Assembly (NCBI GenBank): GCA_937930275.1 | Contig: CALGLM010000342.1 | Span: 1 to 10,421, forward strand | From: an uncultured Ignavibacteria bacterium | GTDB taxonomy: Bacteria; Bacteroidota; Ignavibacteria; Ignavibacteriales; Melioribacteraceae | DNA length: 10,421 bases | Direction of reading: 5' to 3' | Shown: one piece after another, positions 9,122 to 10,421 of the stretch | How the letters are laid out: each line of letters opens with the position of its first letter | Numbering within the stretch: the first letter of the stretch is position 1 | Translations under genes and position numbers: made by a program | The notes under the pieces: model-generated | What the model was told of the DNA's origin: nothing | Database searches by the model: none | What the model saw: the letters and a program-made list of their open reading frames with translations, nothing else

Positions 9122-9538
9122 TTAGTGTGGCAAATTTTTAACTAAAACAACTTGATTTCGGTTATCGCTTAAGTTGTTATAAATAACCTCATCCATTAAT
9201 TTTTTCATTAAAAACATACCTAAACCTCCCGGTTTTCGCTGTTTATGATATTCTCTAACATCGGGTTCAGGCACTTCGTTAGGGTTAAAGTGTCCGCCGT
9301 TATCTATAATAGAAACAACAAACTTATTATTTTCGTTATTAACCGAAATACTTATTATGCCGTTAATTGAAAACTTGTATGCATGTTTAATAATATTGGA
9401 ACAAGCTTCATCCACGGCTAAAATAATTTTTTCCGCCGCTTCAACGGCAAAACCGGCATTTAGGGCTTCATCTCTAATAAAATCCCTAATGCTTTTAAGG
9501 TTTTCGGTTGTACTGTTTACGGATAATTCCTTTTTCAC
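9122..9538 (-). CDS. RsbW-type serine kinase / anti-sigma factor (GHKL ATPase)
   Basis: A 138-residue cytoplasmic protein of the RsbW/SpoIIAB family. Such proteins bind a target (classically a sigma factor) or, alternatively, a STAS antagonist that they phosphorylate on serine. The whole length is the ATPase domain: N-box LAVDEACSNIIKHAY with Glu44 and Asn48, G1 IIDNGGHFNP (Asp79, Gly81), G2 KPGGLGMFLMKKLMDEV (Gly104, Gly105, Gly107). Length and motif spacing are normal. The start is GTG (9536-9538), chosen because the KKELSVNSTTENLKSIRDFI beginning matches the family and no ATG lies between it and the upstream stop; AGAGAGAG just before may be the ribosome binding site. It follows the STAS stop by only 12 bases and in the same reading frame. 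The operon gives it a STAS partner and three phosphatases, but no sigma factor is visible, so its target is unknown. Confidence 0.92.
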   Translation of the reverse strand: MKKELSVNSTTENLKSIRDFIRDEALNAGFAVEAAEKIILAVDEACSNIIKHAYKFSINGIISISVNNENNKFVVSIIDNGGHFNPNEVPEPDVREYHKQRKPGGLGMFLMKKLMDEVIYNNLSDNRNQVVLVKNLPH

Positions 9539-9550
9539 CGGCTCTCTCTT

Positions 9551-9916
9551 TTATTTACCTGAATTATCCGAATCGTCAAACCTTTTTACGGCTTCTTCTT
9601 CTTCGGTAAAGAAATCGTACAATGCGGGAAAGCCAAGCAAATCGAAAATATTATAAACACCTTCTTTCATGTTGGCAAATTTAATATCTCCTTTGTTATC
9701 GCGCATTGTTTCTACATATGCCATAAAAACGCCCAAACCGGCACTGCTTATATAATTAAGAGAATTAAAATTAACTACTACCTTGTAGTTGTTATTATCA
9801 ATTAATTTTGTAAATGCAGCCTCTAATTCCGGAGCGGTATGTGCATCTAAGTAACCGTTTAAATCTAAAACTTTAACTTTTCCGGATTCACGCACATTTA
9901 CGTTAAACTCCGCCAT
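9551..9916 (-). CDS. STAS-domain anti-sigma factor antagonist (RsbV/SpoIIAA type)
   Basis: A 121-residue single STAS-domain protein that acts as the switch in partner-switching regulation: unphosphorylated it binds the RsbW-type kinase and frees that kinase's target. The fold signatures are LDLNGYLDAHTAPELEAAF (about 17-35) and the phosphorylation loop NYISSAGLGVF (54-64). Aligning with SpoIIAA FMDSSGLGV puts the phosphorylatable serine at Ser58, with the preceding Asp replaced by Ser57 and the following Ser by Ala59; this ISSAG form is common in related proteins. After the domain the tail is very acidic (TEEEEAVKRFDDSDNSGK). The ATG shares its A with the TAA of the upstream phosphatase (TAATG), and a GGAGAA Shine-Dalgarno site lies within the end of that gene, so translation of the two is probably coupled. 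The adjacent kinase and phosphatases make this assignment firm. Confidence 0.94.
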   Translation of the reverse strand: MAEFNVNVRESGKVKVLDLNGYLDAHTAPELEAAFTKLIDNNNYKVVVNFNSLNYISSAGLGVFMAYVETMRDNKGDIKFANMKEGVYNIFDLLGFPALYDFFTEEEEAVKRFDDSDNSGK

Positions 9917-10374
9917 TAATTATTCTCCGATGATTTGTTGTTAAAATTCCACTTAAAAATTACTAATGTAATATCATCGTGTTGTCTATAATCTTGTGAA
10001 AACATACTTACTTCGCTCATTATTTTATTTGCTATTATGTCTATTTGTTTATCACAATTTGCACGAATGACATCGGTCAAACGGTTCATTCCAAAATCCT
10101 CCAATTGGTCATTTTTGGATTCGGTAATACCGTCACTAAATAGAACCAAAATATCGTCATTCTTTAGATAAAATTCCAATTCTTTTAAATTTTTTCTAAA
10201 TTTTTCTCCGTAATCTAAGCCTAAACCTATTCCTTTTGGAGTCAATACGTCAATTTTTAGTTTATCACAGTATAAAATTGGAGTATGCCCCGCCCTAACC
10301 ATATTTATTTTACCCGTATTTAGCTCAACAGTGCCGTAAGTTGCGGTAATAAAACTTTTTTTATCTAAACTACC
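9916..10374 (-). CDS. SpoIIE-family serine phosphatase, C-terminal part only (5' end off the contig)
   Basis: The C-terminal half of a PP2C/SpoIIE catalytic domain, about 152 genomic residues. Visible motifs are LDKKSFITATYG, MVRAGHTPIL, PKGIGLGL, LVLFSDGITES (metal-ligand Asp) and RQHDDITLVIF (Asp-Asp pair). The GGDYYD and DVSGKG segments and any N-terminal sensor lie beyond the contig end. The genomic part begins at the GGT codon 10372-10374. An in-frame GTG at 10387-10389 and the residues after it (MLFRS) come from adapter sequence and are not the real start. PKGIGLGL is shared with the PDZ/TM phosphatase and missing from the two-GAF one. The stop overlaps the STAS start by one base, so this gene heads the visible operon. 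The likely substrate is the phosphorylated STAS protein encoded next to it. Confidence 0.9.
   Translation of the reverse strand, partial: GSLDKKSFITATYGTVELNTGKINMVRAGHTPILYCDKLKIDVLTPKGIGLGLDYGEKFRKNLKELEFYLKNDDILVLFSDGITESKNDQLEDFGMNRLTDVIRANCDKQIDIIANKIMSEVSMFSQDYRQHDDITLVIFKWNFNNKSSENN
9923..9928 (-). promoter_or_regulatory. Shine-Dalgarno site of the STAS gene
   Basis: GGAGAA on the minus strand lies 6 bases before the STAS ATG and inside the last codons of the upstream phosphatase gene. It fits reinitiation or coupled translation at the TAATG overlap. Confidence 0.55.
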
Positions 10375-10421
10375 AGATCGGAAGAGCACACGTCTGAACT
10401 CCAGTCACCGTACGTAATCTC
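10375..10421 (+). other. Illumina TruSeq 3' adapter with index (sequencing artefact)
   Basis: From base 10375 the sequence begins AGATCGGAAGAGC and continues without mismatch through the 34-base TruSeq indexed-adapter stem (ending CCAGTCAC at 10408), then CGTACGTA and ATCTC. From memory, CGTACG followed by TAATCTC corresponds to TruSeq index 22. The adapter lies in read-through orientation at the very end of the contig, as expected when a read runs past a short insert and is not trimmed. The real genome sequence ends at 10374. Confidence 0.97.

Noticed and set aside
10375..10389. GTG start and N-terminal residues MLFRS for the terminal phosphatase
   Set aside because: These codons are the reverse complement of the TruSeq adapter; the genomic frame simply runs off the contig at 10374.

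Overview
The window is AT-rich (roughly 30% GC by eye) bacterial chromosome, almost certainly a short-read assembly contig. Every gene reads on the minus strand, so transcription runs from high to low coordinates. The gene families, the low GC, and a PDZ plus multi-TM SpoIIE phosphatase beside RsbV/RsbW-type genes suggest the Bacteroidota/Chlorobiota/Ignavibacteria group. This placement is an inference from gene content, not a firm assignment. Stop codons are TAA or TAG and the standard code fits.

Right part (about 9.1-10.4 kb), start of a signalling operon: the C-terminal part of a SpoIIE/PP2C serine phosphatase (cut at the contig end), then a STAS anti-sigma-factor antagonist (RsbV type) overlapping it by 1 base, then an RsbW-type GHKL serine kinase/anti-sigma factor 12 bases further on. 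Middle (4.9-9.1 kb): two more SpoIIE phosphatases follow with no promoter-sized gap. One is soluble with two GAF-like domains. The other is a membrane protein with PDZ, about 10 TM helices, GAF and PP2C, and its start overlaps the previous stop by 8 bases. Together the five genes look like one partner-switching module: one kinase and one STAS switch protein, with three phosphatases carrying different sensors that could each dephosphorylate the STAS protein. No sigma factor or other output protein is encoded in the window.

Left part: an AGCS-family sodium:alanine/glycine symporter (3.4-4.8 kb) ending at a convincing rho-independent terminator, then a soluble five-PAS sensor histidine kinase (0.6-3.3 kb) without a response regulator partner here, then the N-terminal part of cysS (cysteinyl-tRNA synthetase).

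Both ends carry data-quality problems. Bases 10375-10421 match an Illumina TruSeq adapter with index, not genome, and they create a false start for the terminal phosphatase. cysS has an apparent 1-base deletion at about 127/128, close to the left contig end, and is otherwise open to base 1. The longest intergenic gaps are 131, 117 and 97 bp. No RNA genes, insertion sequences or CRISPR arrays were seen.
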